From Oreocharis arfaki (Eukaryota > Chordata > Aves > Passeriformes > Paramythiidae): a stretch of 64,000 nucleotides of DNA. The translations under genes and the position numbers were made by a program. Positions 50,501 through 64,000 of the stretch are shown piece by piece. The notes beneath the pieces are model-generated. The model did no database searches and was not told the origin of the DNA. It saw only the letters and a list, made by a program, of their open reading frames with translations. Position 1 is the first letter of the stretch. Each line of letters starts with the position of its first letter. The stretch is taken from NCBI GenBank assembly GCA_013398015.1, contig VZRR01013053.1, positions 1,054,001 to 1,118,000 of the forward strand. Direction: 5' to 3'.

Positions 50501-52720
50501 GAAGCATGTATTAGCTTCTTCTCACAGGGGCTACCAGAGATTCTTGTGTTTACTAATCCTGTGTTTCCAGAAGGTGCTAAAAGCTCACAAGGGCTCAAGG
50601 GAAGACTGAACAAATTTTTGCAGGAAATAAATACCAATGGTAGTTATATACTTTGAAAGATACATCTGGCTCAGGAAATCCTTGTACTGGTTGGAGCTGG
50701 GAAGGTAATTAAAATGTGGTACCAGATATACATCCCTGTTCTTTCCACTTCGGTCATGGAGACTCACAGACACTGCTGAGAATACTGCCCTTGGAGGGAT
50801 TGTTCGTGCAATCTACGCTTGCTGTGAGACTGGAGCTTGGAGCCCTGTGAGCCCCAGCTGATGGATCCTCTTCTGTTGGGGGCCAAGTGGAACCAGCATC
50901 TCTGCTGTTTGTAGCAGGTGCAATGCATCAGGATGGTCACAGAGCTGGGAAGCTCTGCTTGACTTCCATAGCAAGGCAAAAGGAATGGAGTGATCCTAAA
51001 GGAAATAGAGGTCTGCCTGCCTTCTCTTTATCTGCTTATTTGAAACTCGACTGGACACTTCTTCGAAAAAAGAGTACAAAAATGTGTCTCTTGTATTCTC
51101 TACTTGAAGGAGGTAATAATTTAGTCTTAATTCCATCAGTGATGGACCTTTTTTTCCCACTCAGTATTTTCTGTTCATAAATTCAGATTTTAAATAAATA
51201 AGTAGATAATGTCAATTTTAGGCTAAGCAAACATATTTGTGGTTGAATTGTTATTGAATTGCATTCTTTAAATTTTAGTTGTAGTTTTTTATTTCTTCCT
51301 CAGCCTACTGTGATTACTGTTTGTATAACAGGTTGTTAACAACTGGACTGGGAACATTTGGAAAGTGTTAGATACTGTGGAGCAGATATCAACTTAACAA
51401 CATTAACTTATCTCCATAAATTTGGATTTAATGAGTTCTCACCCTTGAGATTTTATCTTATAGTGTTACAAGTCTTAGTTTATCCTTTGTTACATTATTT
51501 AATCTTGTGCATAACTTCTAAATCTGAGACACTCCGAAAAATTAACTTCAAATCTATGTTAGAAATTGAAGAGTGGAGCTTGTACATTCATCAGAATATT
51601 GTCACTACTTTTCCTGTCGTGTTCTAACCTGCTGCTACTTCAGCACTGCAAAACTCCAGATGCCTGAACAAACTTGGACTTTCATATCACTGATAATCCA
51701 TCACTGGTACAGAAGGAAAAGGAATAAAGAACACTGTTTTTATTGCAATAAATTATAAAAAACACTTTTAATGCCACTATTAAAATCTCAGGTCTATTTT
51801 GTGTGTGTGGTCCCATGCATAATGTAAGACTAATATGTTGTGTGGTGTTCGTATGACTAAGGTCAGAACAAACAGGAATGGTAAGGTATGTCCTTTAAGC
51901 TTTTTGTAATATATTACTTCTAGCTGTGGTAAATATCCCAATTGCATAGAACATTTCAGTTTTCTAGTCACTTGTGGATGAATCTGGTTTTTGATGAGTT
52001 GTTAAGATAGCTGCACAGACTCTCTGCCTCTCCCTTGCTCAGTCTTACAGTCTCTCAGGTGTCTCTTCACCTCTCCTCACCAGGGTGTAATCCTTCAGTG
52101 GCTTTGAAGGATACCCAGATGATGTTCTGAGGTGCTGTGATGGAAGAGTGTTACTGCCTATTTGTTAGGAAGGAAGCAAGGGAGAATCGGCCACTGGCAA
52201 TTTCTTGTAGCAGCTTCTGTTTAAAGGAAACAGGCAGGCAAAGACAGTGCAAAGAACAGGGCGTCAGATGAAAAGCAGTGCAGAGAAGCTTACAGCTCCG
52301 GCTTACAGGTATGGTGCTAGGGATAACACTCAGAAATGTGCAGTAACTGTTTATTTGGCCTGTATGGACTTCATGCATTGTGTCTGGTGGGTTTTTGTTT
52401 CTTTCTTCATTGCAGGTCCAGTGATGGTGATGAGGATCAGACACAGCCCAGCAGTCTCTCATCATAGCTGTAGAGCCAGCTCTGGATCAGAAAGGTATGT
52501 GGGCAGACAAAGGCAGGGTACAGAAGCAAGGATCAATGGGATGGCCTGAAGATGCTCCTGAATGAAGCAGGGGCAGGTCTCTCCCTGCAAGACTCTTAAG
52601 GTTCTTTCTTGAAAAGCTCTTCCTTCAGAGTAGTGCGAATTTGGATTCGTGCCACATCAGAGAGCTATCCTTGAGCATAGGCCGCTGAACTCCTGGGAGG
52701 CAAGAGTGGCCTCAGCAGCA

Positions 52721-52740
52721 GCCTGAAGTAAACTTCAGGC
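52721..52740. repeat. 9-bp inverted repeat, 2-nt spacer
   Basis: GCCTGAAGT and ACTTCAGGC are exact reverse complements separated by AA, giving an almost perfect 20-bp palindrome that could bind a dimeric factor. Confidence 0.88.
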
Positions 52741-54479
52741 CCTGAGAGTAATCAAAAATAGTGTAGGTATGCCAGACATTATGGAAAAGAAGATTGATAC
52801 ATATATATTGACAGACAAAATCAATTACTTAAAGATCTGCAATCATACGAAAAAATGATAATTGCTTTGTGAACCATTATGATTCAAAATAACTTCTTTT
52901 TGAAGTAGTGTTAATCCATGCAAGTCAGTGTATTGTAGTCTATTTATTTAATTCTCCTGTGTGAAATTAACTGATGGAAACGAAAGAGTGATCAAGATTG
53001 TAACTATCCTTTAATAAGTGTTCAAACAATTAGATGTTTTTCAACCAGAAACAAATATACTTCCCCTTGAATGTGGAAAATTAAATTACACTCTTTGGTT
53101 TATCATCATACTACTTTACCTAAAGCAGTTGTTATTATGCTGCAAGTTTGTTAGGTCTCACCAAAGCTGGTTTGGTTTGATTTTCTGGGCCATGTCTCAC
53201 CACAGCTCTTTGTTTTGTATCAATTCTTTTGCAAATAGTGCAGCGACATGCCACATACCATTTTCAGTTTGAAATACACAAAAAGGAGGCTCTGAATATG
53301 TTAATGACCCATTTTGACGTTTAGAACCTTTCTTTTTCCTGCTCCTGGGTTTATTCTAGGTATTGCTCCTATGACAGATGATGAAAGGAAATTCCAATCT
53401 ATTTAGCCTTCATAAAGATAATCTTCTAACTGCTCAGAATTCAGTCCACTAATTTTATGCACCGTGTAAAATAGAGTATGGACAAGTCATTTCTGTGAAA
53501 TGCCCTCGCCTCTTACTGGCTATTCACTTAATGACAATGCTAAGACAAAATGTAGTTTGAGATTTCAGATACGGTGGTTGCTATCTTAATTATCTATAGA
53601 AAGAACTTAAAAACATGTACTTGCAATACAGGTATTAATCTAGTAAATTTATAGGCACGCAGAAAAATATTCTGAAGATATAGTACATGTACATTTTCAG
53701 AGTAATTGTGAACATGTTTTTTGAAATACAATTTTCATTTAGTATGAACAGACAGTGTGAGGGAAATTTTGTATTTGCCTTTTAATATCTGTTTTAGTCC
53801 TCTGTGTCTCCCCATCACTCAACAGTCCTTCAGAGTACGTACTGCTTATGAGAATTTTCTTTCATCCTCCCTCTCCATCCCTTTGCCATTTCACTTCCTC
53901 CAGCCTATTGGTTTTGTAACATTAATTCCCATCTTCAAAGTAATTCATTTATTTATCTCCTAATAAATAGTTTCTTTGATTTTTCCATCTTCTGTTTCTT
54001 ACTGTGTTCCTTTATACTTCCAAACTCTCTATTCTACAACTCTGTTTTCTTGCTGTTCCTTCATCATCTCTTCACCTTTCTCCAGAAGGGTATGCTGGGA
54101 GGAGAGTAAGGGGAAGGGATTGCTTGCTTGAAATTCTCTCTCCCTTTTGTTAAATCACATCTTGAGGTTTCTTGTATGTTTGTTGCAAATAATTTGTGAC
54201 ATAACTAATTGTCTTACATATCCTATGTGTTACTTTAAAAATTAGCAGTTCTAAAATGTTATTTCTCACGTCATATGTGAACCAGTTTAAAAGCAGTTTA
54301 AAGCAGAGATGATGCTTTGCGGGTTGGCTGTACTTCTATTGTGTGCAGTTCTTCTTAATTCAGTGCACTGCTTCCATCTTATTCTTCAAATAATGTATTC
54401 AGAAAATGTAATATAACTATAAAATAATAATTTCATAGTAAATTATTTATTAATTATTTTAAGTAGTTTAAGGATATTT

Positions 54480-55010
54480 TTTATATATAGCTCATGAGAA
54501 CAAGGGCCGTTATATGGCTAGCAGCTTCTCACCATGACAGATGAAATCATAGTTACAAATATAAACTCTCTGTGATCTTTTGACACTTATTGATAAGCAG
54601 CAGCCAAGATTACAGAAATTCATGCATAATTATTTCCCAAACCTTTAAAGTAAATTAGGAATTATTACAAGGAATAAAAGCCACGTCTGTGTTACTGGAA
54701 AGCTGGGCTCTGTGATTCTCCATTAACATTAATTTCTTGTTCAAGCACTCTGAGGCTTTTCTGTCTTGCAACTTTGCCAAATGCTAAACATCAGGGTTGA
54801 TGGCTTCTGTGTCATGCAGCTGCCCTAAAGTTTAATTATTTTATAACAATGTAACCCTACATGGCTCATGTTTGCAAGGCCAGGTTGCAAATATTTTATT
54901 TTGCAATAGTAAGGGAAAAAAATCTGAAGCTGTCTTTATTATTCTGTATTTTATATGCAAAGTATATTGTATTCTTACTAGATTATTTCCTGTTGTTCTC
55001 CGCAGCATAA
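54480..55010. promoter_or_regulatory. candidate enhancer-like conserved block
   Basis: The block is dense in homeodomain and POU-like cores (CATGCATAATTATTTCCC, AAATTAGGAATTATTAC, AAGTTTAATTATTTTATAAC, CATTAACATTAATTTC). It is free of microsatellites and transposons and has the even composition typical of vertebrate conserved non-coding elements. This is a composition-based guess without alignment. Confidence 0.22.
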
Positions 55011-55420
55011 TTTTAGCATCTGTGAATTTGACGTGAGAATTTCAAACTTGACAGTGAAATGGTTTCTGTGAATAAAAGTCTTTTGACTTGTGTGGAATCT
55101 ACTCAAATGTGTCCAAGCCTAAAAATTCTGTGTGCTTTGCCTAGAAGCTACAAGCTTTGAGGTATTCTATTACTGGCAGGGAGTGACTGCCCTTAGTTCT
55201 CTTGTAGCTCCCACTGCAGACGAGACAATGCTCTGTTACCACTGAGGAGCTGGACAGGAGCGCGGGTGGAAGGAGGACAGAAGTCTGTGTTTCCTCTGCT
55301 GATAACTGGGGCAACAAAAGAATCAAATGCCTCAAATGACTTTCAGTTAGAGAAAAAGCAGTAGGTGGTGGCTTTGGAAGCCTGGAGTGACAAAAGCTGG
55401 GTCAGAAGGGGATAGAAGTT

Positions 55421-55477
55421 GGAGAAGGAAAATTGGAATGGAGAAGGAAAACTGGAATGGAGAATGGAAAATGGAGG
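55421..55477 (+). repeat. 19-bp minisatellite, three units, purine-rich
   Basis: Three adjacent 19-base units start at 55421, 55440 and 55459, all beginning GGAGAA. Units 1 and 2 differ at one base; unit 3 is more diverged. The whole tract to about 55494 is almost pure purine on the plus strand. Confidence 0.9.
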
Positions 55478-58400
55478 AAAAAAAGAAAATTGGACACAGG
55501 AGTGGAAACTAGCAAGTTTGATGGAGGAAGAGTGATGTCCACTTGTGATTTGGATACTCTGTTTAGCATCTTTAATGTAAAGTTGAATATGCAGGGGTGT
55601 CATTTTCAGTGTTCTTGTCTCTTCCAGACAGTCAGGCAGATGGATCTATGGATCTGAGGTTGGAATTTTTACCAGAATAAGATTTTGCTTCTCCAGTAAC
55701 ATAATAAAACTTGCATAACATCTCACTAACACTGTAATCTATTAATTCCAGGAGCTCAGGGAGAAACTGCTCCAGGGATATGCTCCATTAAATCAACATC
55801 TAAATACAGAATGCGTAAACAATAATTTAAGAGTGCGAAATACAGACATGTACATTGAAGTTACTACTTTTGAAGTGTTTAAATAATACATGGTACTCTA
55901 AGTGTAAGTTAGAACCTTCCTGTTGCTATATGATTTAAAGATGTATAGAATATTTAGTGCCTTATTATTCTCTCACCATATATTCATTTTCTGCTCCCAT
56001 ATGTTTAGAACCACTCTCAGAAATACCCTGTGTTGGAAATGAAAACTGACAGAAGCAGCTCTTCTTGCGAAAGTGTGCTGTTACATTTCATCCACGTGCA
56101 TCTCACATGAGAACCTGTAGGAGGTGGTGAGTAGGTGGATAGTTAATGGTGAGATTATGGTTAAAATAGATTTAATAGTCCAGCTGAGATGGGCACTTTG
56201 GGAAGGCAGTGCAAATTCATGAGTCCCCTGCTGTTCCCCTGAGTGGCGCAGGGTGCATCACGCTGACCAAACTGGCATGGCTGAGCTGTCTGCACAGTAG
56301 TCACCCTATTTTTATTCTGCAGGTACAAGTCTGTTTTGTCAGACAGCAAAATCTCTTATTCTGTTGTTTTCTCTCCCTCTAGTCTGATCCTAGTGAAAAT
56401 TAAGCCTGTATGGGTTTTTTTGAGATATTTTTTCTTAGAGAATATTGCCTACTAAAAAGTTCAGAAAAAGTCAGGAACTCCACATTTTGCTTGTACTGTG
56501 CTTATGCCCAAGTATAATTAGGATGCAGTTTGTGAGGCAGAAGAAAAATAAATACACGTGCTTACTTGAAACAGAATGTTCTGCCTTGCATTCATCCTCC
56601 ATTATGACTCTCAGGGGATCATAATGTTTGTCCCAAATGTTTAATATGAACATCTATTTCCTTAATCAACCAGAGGTGTTGCCAGCGTTAAGGCAGGAAA
56701 GAAAGTAGTTGGAATCTGGGAACTAGCAGAGCAGAACACTGTGTGTGTTTTTAATTGAAAAGGAACTGAACAGAATCTTTCATGCGGATGAGTATTGGTC
56801 AACATCTGAAATAATTAGAAGGCAGTCTTAAAATCTACTATGTGAGTTCTTGCCTTTCTCCTTAGTAGGTGTGAGGAAAGGTGAAGAGGGCTCCAAAATC
56901 TCTGCTACTGAAATCACTGCAGATACTGTTTTGTATGGTGGTTTCACCTACAGAAGGTGGTGAAAATCTTTATCAGGAAAGCACATGGAAAATAACCCCC
57001 ACTTCACAGAAAGCTTTTAGAGCCCAAGGCAAGATGATCAGATGACAGAATACCTCATTTTCATGTCAGCTTCCTCTCAAACAGCAGCTTCAGTTGAGCT
57101 GAGACCTCCTGAAAAGTGCCTTACTAGACCCTTTAATTGATTAGCCTTGGGTTTTTCCAGAGATCTTGTTTTCAAATCTGCTATTGTTTTCCTGTACTTC
57201 ACAACAAATGTTTATTAGACAGAAAGAAAAATAACAAAAATAAAATAGTGAAAACCTTCAGTGACACTTCCATCAGTATTTCTTTTAGATATCTGCAAAT
57301 GAATCATTAATTAATAAGATTGGCTAAATGGCAAAACCTAGCTACCGCTCAGGCTCAAAACAGGGAGGTAACCACTTGTAGTAGACATCTATACTTGTGT
57401 TTAGCTCATCAGTTCCTTGGGTCTCAAAAGAGAAATCCTATTTTTGATGGGTGCATAAGGTTGTCTAAGCACATATAAATAAAAACAAATTTATATATAA
57501 AATTACATGATGCAAGAAGCAGTAATTTTGGTCAGCCAAGGAACACATTTGCTGCTGTGCAGATATCTTTTCATATTTACTGTGCTCATACACTGTTCAG
57601 GTTCTCAAACTGACTTGAAAGATACAATCCTGTGCTAGACTAGCTTAATTCTCATAGACTTTTGATGTCACAGGCATTAGCCCAGAGAGATGTTACACAG
57701 TCTATATGGTTGGGCTGTCCTCTTCACTTGAGGAACGGCATCAGAACAGGAAAAGTCCCTAAAGCTCTCCTTATGGACACAGTTTTAGATATCTGCTTCC
57801 ATAAAAATAAAACTCCTACCAAAGAAGGGCTCTTCACAAAGTTTCTTTCGTATTATTGTCACCCCCATAACCTTGAACTGAAGACTTTTTTTTTTACTTT
57901 AAATCCGTATCAGTTACTGCTGTCATACAAATTAACATATGGAAACGCAAATAAAGCCTCTTGAAATGTTGGCAATGATATTGCTGGTGTGAGTGGCATC
58001 GTGTCAGGGTCTTGAGCACGCTACTAAATCTTAACCATCTCGACCAGCCTCAACTGAGGCATCCACCCAAACATCCTGTAGGAGTTTCATTTATTTCTGG
58101 GGCATGGAGATCTTCCCTGAGCTATGTTAGAGCTGACTCAGCTTGCTGACTGATTTTCCTGAATGAACCATACACTGCATTGTAGGTTGTTTTGTCTTCA
58201 GTCCTGTTTTTGACTGTCTTCCTCTGTTTGTGGCTGAACTCCCTGGGTAGATACTCAGTTTAAGCCTGTTTGGATACAGTGGGACTGTGACCTTGTTCCT
58301 GAGGGCTGTGTCTATTCTATGGTGGTCCTTGGTTCCTGGCTTATCCTCACTGCTGGTGCATGCACACTCCTGCTTCTCCTCAATGCACAGATCAAAATGT

Positions 58401-58923
58401 CAATAGTCCAAGTGTTTCTGCATATTTAGGCACAGGTGGATATTTAGAAGATGCAATATGGTGAAGTCATGAAGGGCACTAAACCCTATCCCTGTAATTA
58501 CCTAAAAGTTTTTACTTGTCAGACAGCCCAGCTATCTTGTGAGTGTATGAGAACTCTGTCTCCTTTCTAGCTTTGCTGATGCATCTGTTTAAAAATATAT
58601 ATATATAAAATTTGAAATAATCAACCACATTTTTTTTTGTTCTCATAGTACATAGAAATTATACAGTCATATTGCAAATAGTAAGCGTGATTTAAAGAGA
58701 GAGATGGAGAATGTCAGCATCCTTGGAAAGCTGTCAGAAAGTTGAGCATCTTTGTTCAATCTTTTTGACTCTTTCATTTCATCCTCACCAAAAGAGAATT
58801 ACACTGATGTAAAGGGCAAACCACCCCAGATTATTGCTGCTATGGATTGCTGGAATATATTGCAGTACCATAACCACTATATACGTAATAGCAAAACTTA
58901 GTGGCTTCGCTATGTTGTATTCC

Positions 58924-58942
58924 AAAAAAAAAAAAAAAAAAA
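58924..58942 (+). repeat. A19 homopolymer
   Basis: A run of nineteen A follows ATTCC. No retroposon body is recognised immediately upstream, so it may be a simple repeat or the tail of a very old insertion. Confidence 0.9.
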
Positions 58943-60745
58943 CCCTAAAAATCTCTGAATCAAGCTCTTATGTCTTACCTGTATTGAAAATAAACCATAA
59001 GAAACTGTCCACAAAAAATTTCGATGCCACATAGGAAGGAGATCCATATATATGTCTTAGTCCTTCCTTTTCCCTTAAAGGAAAGCATTCGTCAAGTGAG
59101 GAAGATTTGGTGCTGCACTTTGACAAAAAGAGAAAGGACTGTGCTGTATACAATGAGTGAATTCATTTCTGGCTGATGAAAAGCCTGAAATTTCCTTTTA
59201 CTGGGAAGGGAGAAACACAAATTTAGAAGTAACAGACAGCAAAAAATGATTGTCCTCATCTGTTCTTTTTCTAATTGGTTCAACATAGTCAACTTACTTA
59301 AGGTATTAGTTGTATAAAAGTGCTCTTTACGGAAGTCAAGTGTTCAGTAGAAAGTCTAATGGGGATATCCAGCCACAGGCTTTATATTGGTTGCATTAGA
59401 TGTTTTGTCTAGTTCAGTAGTCACTGCTATGGTTATCTAAATTAATTACTCTTATCACATTAATTCTCGTTTCATCACTAATAATATCCATAAATAAAAA
59501 ATCATGAGGAAAAATGCTGTTACCTGACTCAAACAGGAATTTATTAAAATAAATTTTCATAATACAAAGACAAGTGAAAGAAAACACAATAAAAACTTTC
59601 TAGGGAACTCTTTTAATCCAAAGCAAAGGATGTCAGATGATTTAATACCATGATAAAGCCATAGGAATGAATGAATATTTGATAGAATACCTGAGAGAAA
59701 TGAATGATTATTGCTGTATATGACAGAAGATACCCTACCTCGGGAAAACAGGAAATGAAAGAGTGATAACACGAGTAAGGTATTTCATATCATATCAATA
59801 AAACTCATTTAATCTTGCCTAAAATTTTAAAACCAAATTTTCTAACAGGAAAAAATCCCACTCTTTATTTTTGAGCTATTAAGTATATGAAAAAGGCTGT
59901 TTATATTTTCCATCTCCAAACTTCTTCAGGTTCTCCTTTATTGCATCTTTGTTTGTGATGTGCTTGTAACACCGCTTGAACTTCTAGTGCAGCTGGAATA
60001 CTGAGGGCACAGGGAAAACCTTTTGTCTTGTAGGTTATCTTAGATTTTGCCATATTCCAGTCTTTTTTTTCTGTAATAGAGGAGGAAATGCTTGAAATAG
60101 AAGGACAATCTCTCTCTTTATTTTCTTCTTCTCCACATCAATTTTTGTCTGCAATTCCACTAGGTTTTACACTTGCCATGTGAAAGATGGTGCCTTTGTG
60201 AGAAGGTATCTATTGCTAGATGGAAAATCAAAGTGCTGTTTCTTTTCAGGGGAAGATGACTGTATCTCAGACTGAAATTCAGAGGAAATAGATCTGCAAA
60301 GAAAAAGGTAGGTGCAAGTTATAAGCTTCCTTGGGGAGCTCGGATTTCTTCCCATCATGTGTAAAATTATTCTTCAAGAATCTGTGAATCTTTCAGATAA
60401 TTTCAGGTTTCTAAATGTCTTGCTAGACCTGTTTGAGATTCAGGGATGCATTCTGAGATGTGGTAGATGTAGTTTTCTTACTCTTTAACATTTATTATTC
60501 CTGCCATATGATTCAAAAATTTTAAGGCTTTATTGCTACCAAGTTGGCTGTGCAATAGCAGTAATTGCAAGCTTAAGGGGAGAAGAAAAATTACTTAAAG
60601 CACCACCTTTTAATTGCTGTATCCAAAATTTACCTTACTATCTCTGCTTACCGAAAATCAGCTGCAGTGTTTTCTCCCAAACTGACCTTTTAAAGCTGAA
60701 ATGGCAATATTAAGTATTTCCTGAAATCATCAGGAAATATTTAAA

Positions 60746-60807
60746 ATTCTATTCATGTATTCATGATTTCATATTAATTCTATTTATGCATTCCTGATTT
60801 CATATTA
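60746..60807. repeat. two-copy 31-bp tandem duplication
   Basis: Units 60746-60776 and 60777-60807 both run from ATTCTATT to GATTTCATATTA and differ at three positions. A fairly recent local duplication. Confidence 0.92.
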
Positions 60808-63322
60808 CTAAGAATATTTCAGCAAGGTTATATTGGAGCTTCCTCTCGTGGAATGATAGAAAAAAATAAATATCATGTTTCTACCAAGGGCATATGGGAT
60901 TGGAAACTACTTATAATGCAGTATTGGTTACTGATAAGATAGTTAAATTTCCTAGGCAAAGCAAACCAAGTTATCCCAAGAGTATTGACTCTTAGAAACT
61001 GGGAAATCAAAATAACTAAAAAAAATTAAATAGTTCTACTCTCTTGGTCTACTACTGCTAGATGCGTCTGTTTATTTATAATTAGAATGAATGTAGCTCT
61101 GTTCTACTACATTTACTTGAGCTTAAATCAGTAAAGCTTTCTGTGTGTGGAGAAGTCCATTTAGACTGCAAACTATGACTTAGTCATCTTTTATAGTAAC
61201 AGTCTAGAAAAGAAAAAAAATGGCAGTGGGGGCTAAATTTATTTTTTTATGAAAACTCAGGCTAAAATAGTGAACTTCTGGTATTCAGAGGAGTTTATAA
61301 AATTATTCAGTAGGCCTGTCGCTGTGAGAACTGAATCCAGAGAGGAATTCAGTTAGGAATGATCCTGAACTATTTAAAAATTATAACATTTAATTATGTG
61401 ACAGGTCAAACCTATGTTCAGAATACTTGGCTTCCATACGCTTTACATGCATGAGGCTTCCTGTGGCTGCAAAATTATGTTGGGGCATTGATAACAAATA
61501 CTGAGCTCTAGGCTGCTATGGCAACAATGGTAGCATACAGGAGTCAGCTAATTTTAGACCAGCTTGGGTATGTCTACAAAGATTGTAGTTATGCTATTGC
61601 CTGCAGTAAAAACATAATCTTAGTTGACCTGAGCATTTTAAAATATGAAGTAAATCCTGGACACTCAGAAGTGATATTTATATGTATATGATGTGTTACT
61701 GGATGTTTGAGCAACTTCACACTTCTCTTTTTCCTTTTTGCTGTATATTCTAAGATATATTGCAGTAATCAAATGCAAGGCATAAAAAAAAAATGACCTC
61801 CATGACCAGAATACATACCTGAGGCAAAACCAATCTGCTTGAGATTTCTTTCCGTATTTAGTAGATTGAAAATCCAATAATCTCTTTGACAAGAATGTTA
61901 ATGTCCGTTCCTGTCCCCTGGGAATCAATGAAATTTTTCAAGTAGGTATAATATTCATAGGCAGGAGTTGTAACATGAAGATGGGAATGGAGCATCTAAT
62001 TTTTACATGAGTGGGGAATGACATAGTGCAGGGATGGAGGTCACCTTGAATTACAAGTGATACATGTCGCAGACTTCTCTGGTCTGGGCAGAATGACAAA
62101 ATGCTTTGTGCAGGTAGACCTACAGATAATTTATGGCCTTCAGCAGTCTGTTTTCGCTTTCTCAGTATTGCTGATGGCATGTCAAAATTAGAATTTGGTT
62201 AAAGACTAATATCAGTAAACTGTTCTAGAAAGAATGGATTTTAGTTTTATTTTTTTTAAAATGATTTAGAGGATTGAGCTGAAAACTATCAGTCGCTGTA
62301 GGTTCTAGAATACAATACCAGATACTCTGACATGAACAAGTAAAATATTGTACTGGTTTTATTTTTTTTAAATTATAGACTGATTTAACAAAATGTGCTT
62401 GCAAATCTGTCTCATCATAAAGGATTTGATGAGCTATATATGCTACCCATTTTGGAAGGTGCTTAAGAAACTTTTAGATTGGGGGACCTAAATTAAGTAT
62501 GTTTAGTTTGGTTTTTTCCTGACATTGCTTCCAGTATTAAAGCATGGCTTATTTTAAGGTAAACAGAAGTTTGCCTTGATCTCACAGCTGAGAATAGCAG
62601 TGATTTCCTTGCCAACAAATTAGCTAAATAGTTTCAATTTACACAGCTTATTACCATTTCATCTTGGGCTAGCTAAGTAACATTGCATAAACTACCTTGT
62701 TCACAAAGAGTTGCCTTTTTAAAGAGGATTTTATTTCTAATAAAACACAAACCCCAAATCAGCACTACTTGACTTTGACTAAGGCAAGAAAAAACCCGTC
62801 TTGATTTATAAAATGCTTAGATTAAAACATTGCCAATGTACATGGCTGCATCTCCACTCATGAGTTCTGAACATGGGAAAGATGGTCCGCAGTGATGCGT
62901 CCTAAATGGCTCAGGTGACAATTGTTCCTAAACGGCACATTTTTAGAGCAGAGAATGCAGTAATGTCCCCAGTTACAGCACAAACACTTGAAGATTTTGC
63001 TGCATACTGGAAATATGTGAGTTATTCTTCCTTACAGTGACAGCAGTTTTGTTGGTTGGTTTTTTATCCTTTGTGTAAGAGGCTTGTTCCAGTGTGTTGG
63101 AATGTGTTTTACAGCCTCTGAGGTAGACCTTGACTAAACACTTTTAGGACTATAGTGTTCATTCAGTCCTGGAGTGTTACATTTGGTGGTGCTCTCTTTA
63201 AGAATTGTCTGTTCCTGGTACACCTGCTGTGACAAAGTGGAAGCTGAAATGGAAGTGATTTTCTATGCAACCAGGGAGGAGAGGAAAGTTCATAGAGACA
63301 CTTTCTGAAACGACGATCATCT

Positions 63323-63342
63323 TGATGCTCGGAAGAGCATCA
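63323..63342. repeat. 8-bp stem, GGAA-loop hairpin
   Basis: TGATGCTC (63323-63330) and GAGCATCA (63335-63342) are exact reverse complements around the loop GGAA, which has the GNRA pattern on the plus strand. Confidence 0.88.
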
Positions 63343-64000
63343 TGAAACATCATTTTTTCTCTCTCTTTTTTTTCTTTTATTTCAAATGAGTTCGTTCCTT
63401 TCACCTCACTCCACTATGTGGTCTTCTTATGGATTTGAGGGGGGTCCTGATGTCTTTTTGATGATTATTTCCCTGATGCTATCTGGAAAAACGTGGTTTC
63501 ATCATAAACATAAAGCAGGAAACAAAGAGTTTTTGAAAAAATTCACTTGGCCCTAGGGCTGATAGAAGAAAAGAGTTTCCTAAATTGGATAACAATCTGG
63601 GAATGCTCATTAAAGATAAATAAAATTCTCATGAAAGCAACTTTAGGACTAGTATAATTGAAATATGTCTCAGATTTTGACATAATTTTTGTAGGAATAG
63701 TATTTTCCCTATTTGTGCTATTAGCACGTTATTTAATCTGTTTTTCAGAATCAGGGGCATATGTGAAAATATGAAGAGGACAGAAAGCAAGGTGGGAGAT
63801 TGTCACTACACAGAATATAATTCTGAAGAGTGTACTGGCTACTAAAGCAGTAAGTGCCCAACAGACCATTACAGTGGAGGAAGAAATATATTCTTCACTC
63901 AAAACTAGCTCAAAAGCTACTGACTTGCTTATGATTCTTTCACTGCTGAATTGAAAAATCTAAACTTATCTTGTTTCAGTGAAATAACACATTAGGCATA

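Larger units (their letters stand above)
47282..54479. other. non-coding AT-rich stretch
   Basis: No gene is supported. It contains the AAAC microsatellite (47513-47550), a very AT-rich patch at 47580-47760, a GC-richer patch with several CpGs near 48930-49020, an open frame of 127 codons (50273-50656, plus) with no recognisable features, and a near-palindrome at 52721-52740. Confidence 0.5.
55011..64000. other. non-coding AT-rich stretch
   Basis: No gene is supported. It contains the 19-bp minisatellite, a slightly GC-richer patch at about 58140-58390 that I could not identify, an (AT)n run at 58594-58607, an A19 run at 58924-58942, the 31-bp duplication at 60746-60807 and a perfect hairpin at 63323-63342. 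Confidence 0.5.

Noticed and set aside
50273..50656. 127-codon plus-strand open frame
   Set aside because: Composition resembles random AT-rich translation. No motif, no homologous family that I know, no gene context.

Overview
The window is AT-rich vertebrate nuclear DNA, most likely from a bird. The evidence is three degraded fragments of chicken-repeat-1 (CR1) LINEs, one solo LTR of a type I recognise from avian genomes, and otherwise very low repeat density. There is no sign of bacterial, plasmid or phage organisation. Open reading frames are short (almost all under 130 codons) and look like chance. I see no complete protein-coding gene, no tRNA, rRNA or snRNA, and no CpG island. The window reads as intergenic desert or the inside of very long introns.

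Layout. Positions 2-104 could be the end of a coding exon, with one open frame running to a strong GTAAGT donor. From there to about 33.8 kb the DNA is non-coding, with CR1 fragments at 7027-7130 (minus) and 27708-27972 (plus), a TTTTTC pyrimidine tract at 18041-18083, a G-quadruplex-type run at 26314-26332, small tandem repeats and several perfect hairpins.

The clearest structural feature lies at 33.8-37.0 kb. A block of about 1346 bp (33822-35167) is repeated at 35684-37028 with only seven substitutions and one 1-base indel. The two copies abut the two sides of a 516-base run of N. This is the signature of two overlapping contig ends, probably two haplotypes, left unmerged in the assembly, rather than a biological duplication. 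Each copy carries one endogenous retroviral solo LTR and a TAAT-rich stretch that could be a conserved non-coding element.

From 37.0 kb to the end the DNA is again non-coding. It contains a third CR1 fragment (40595-40870, minus), an AAAC microsatellite (47513-47550), a 19-bp minisatellite (55421-55477), a 31-bp tandem duplication (60746-60807) and an enhancer-like AT-rich block (about 54480-55010). I did not find a convincing new biological system. The strongest results are the likely false duplication around the gap and the cluster of perfect inverted repeats.
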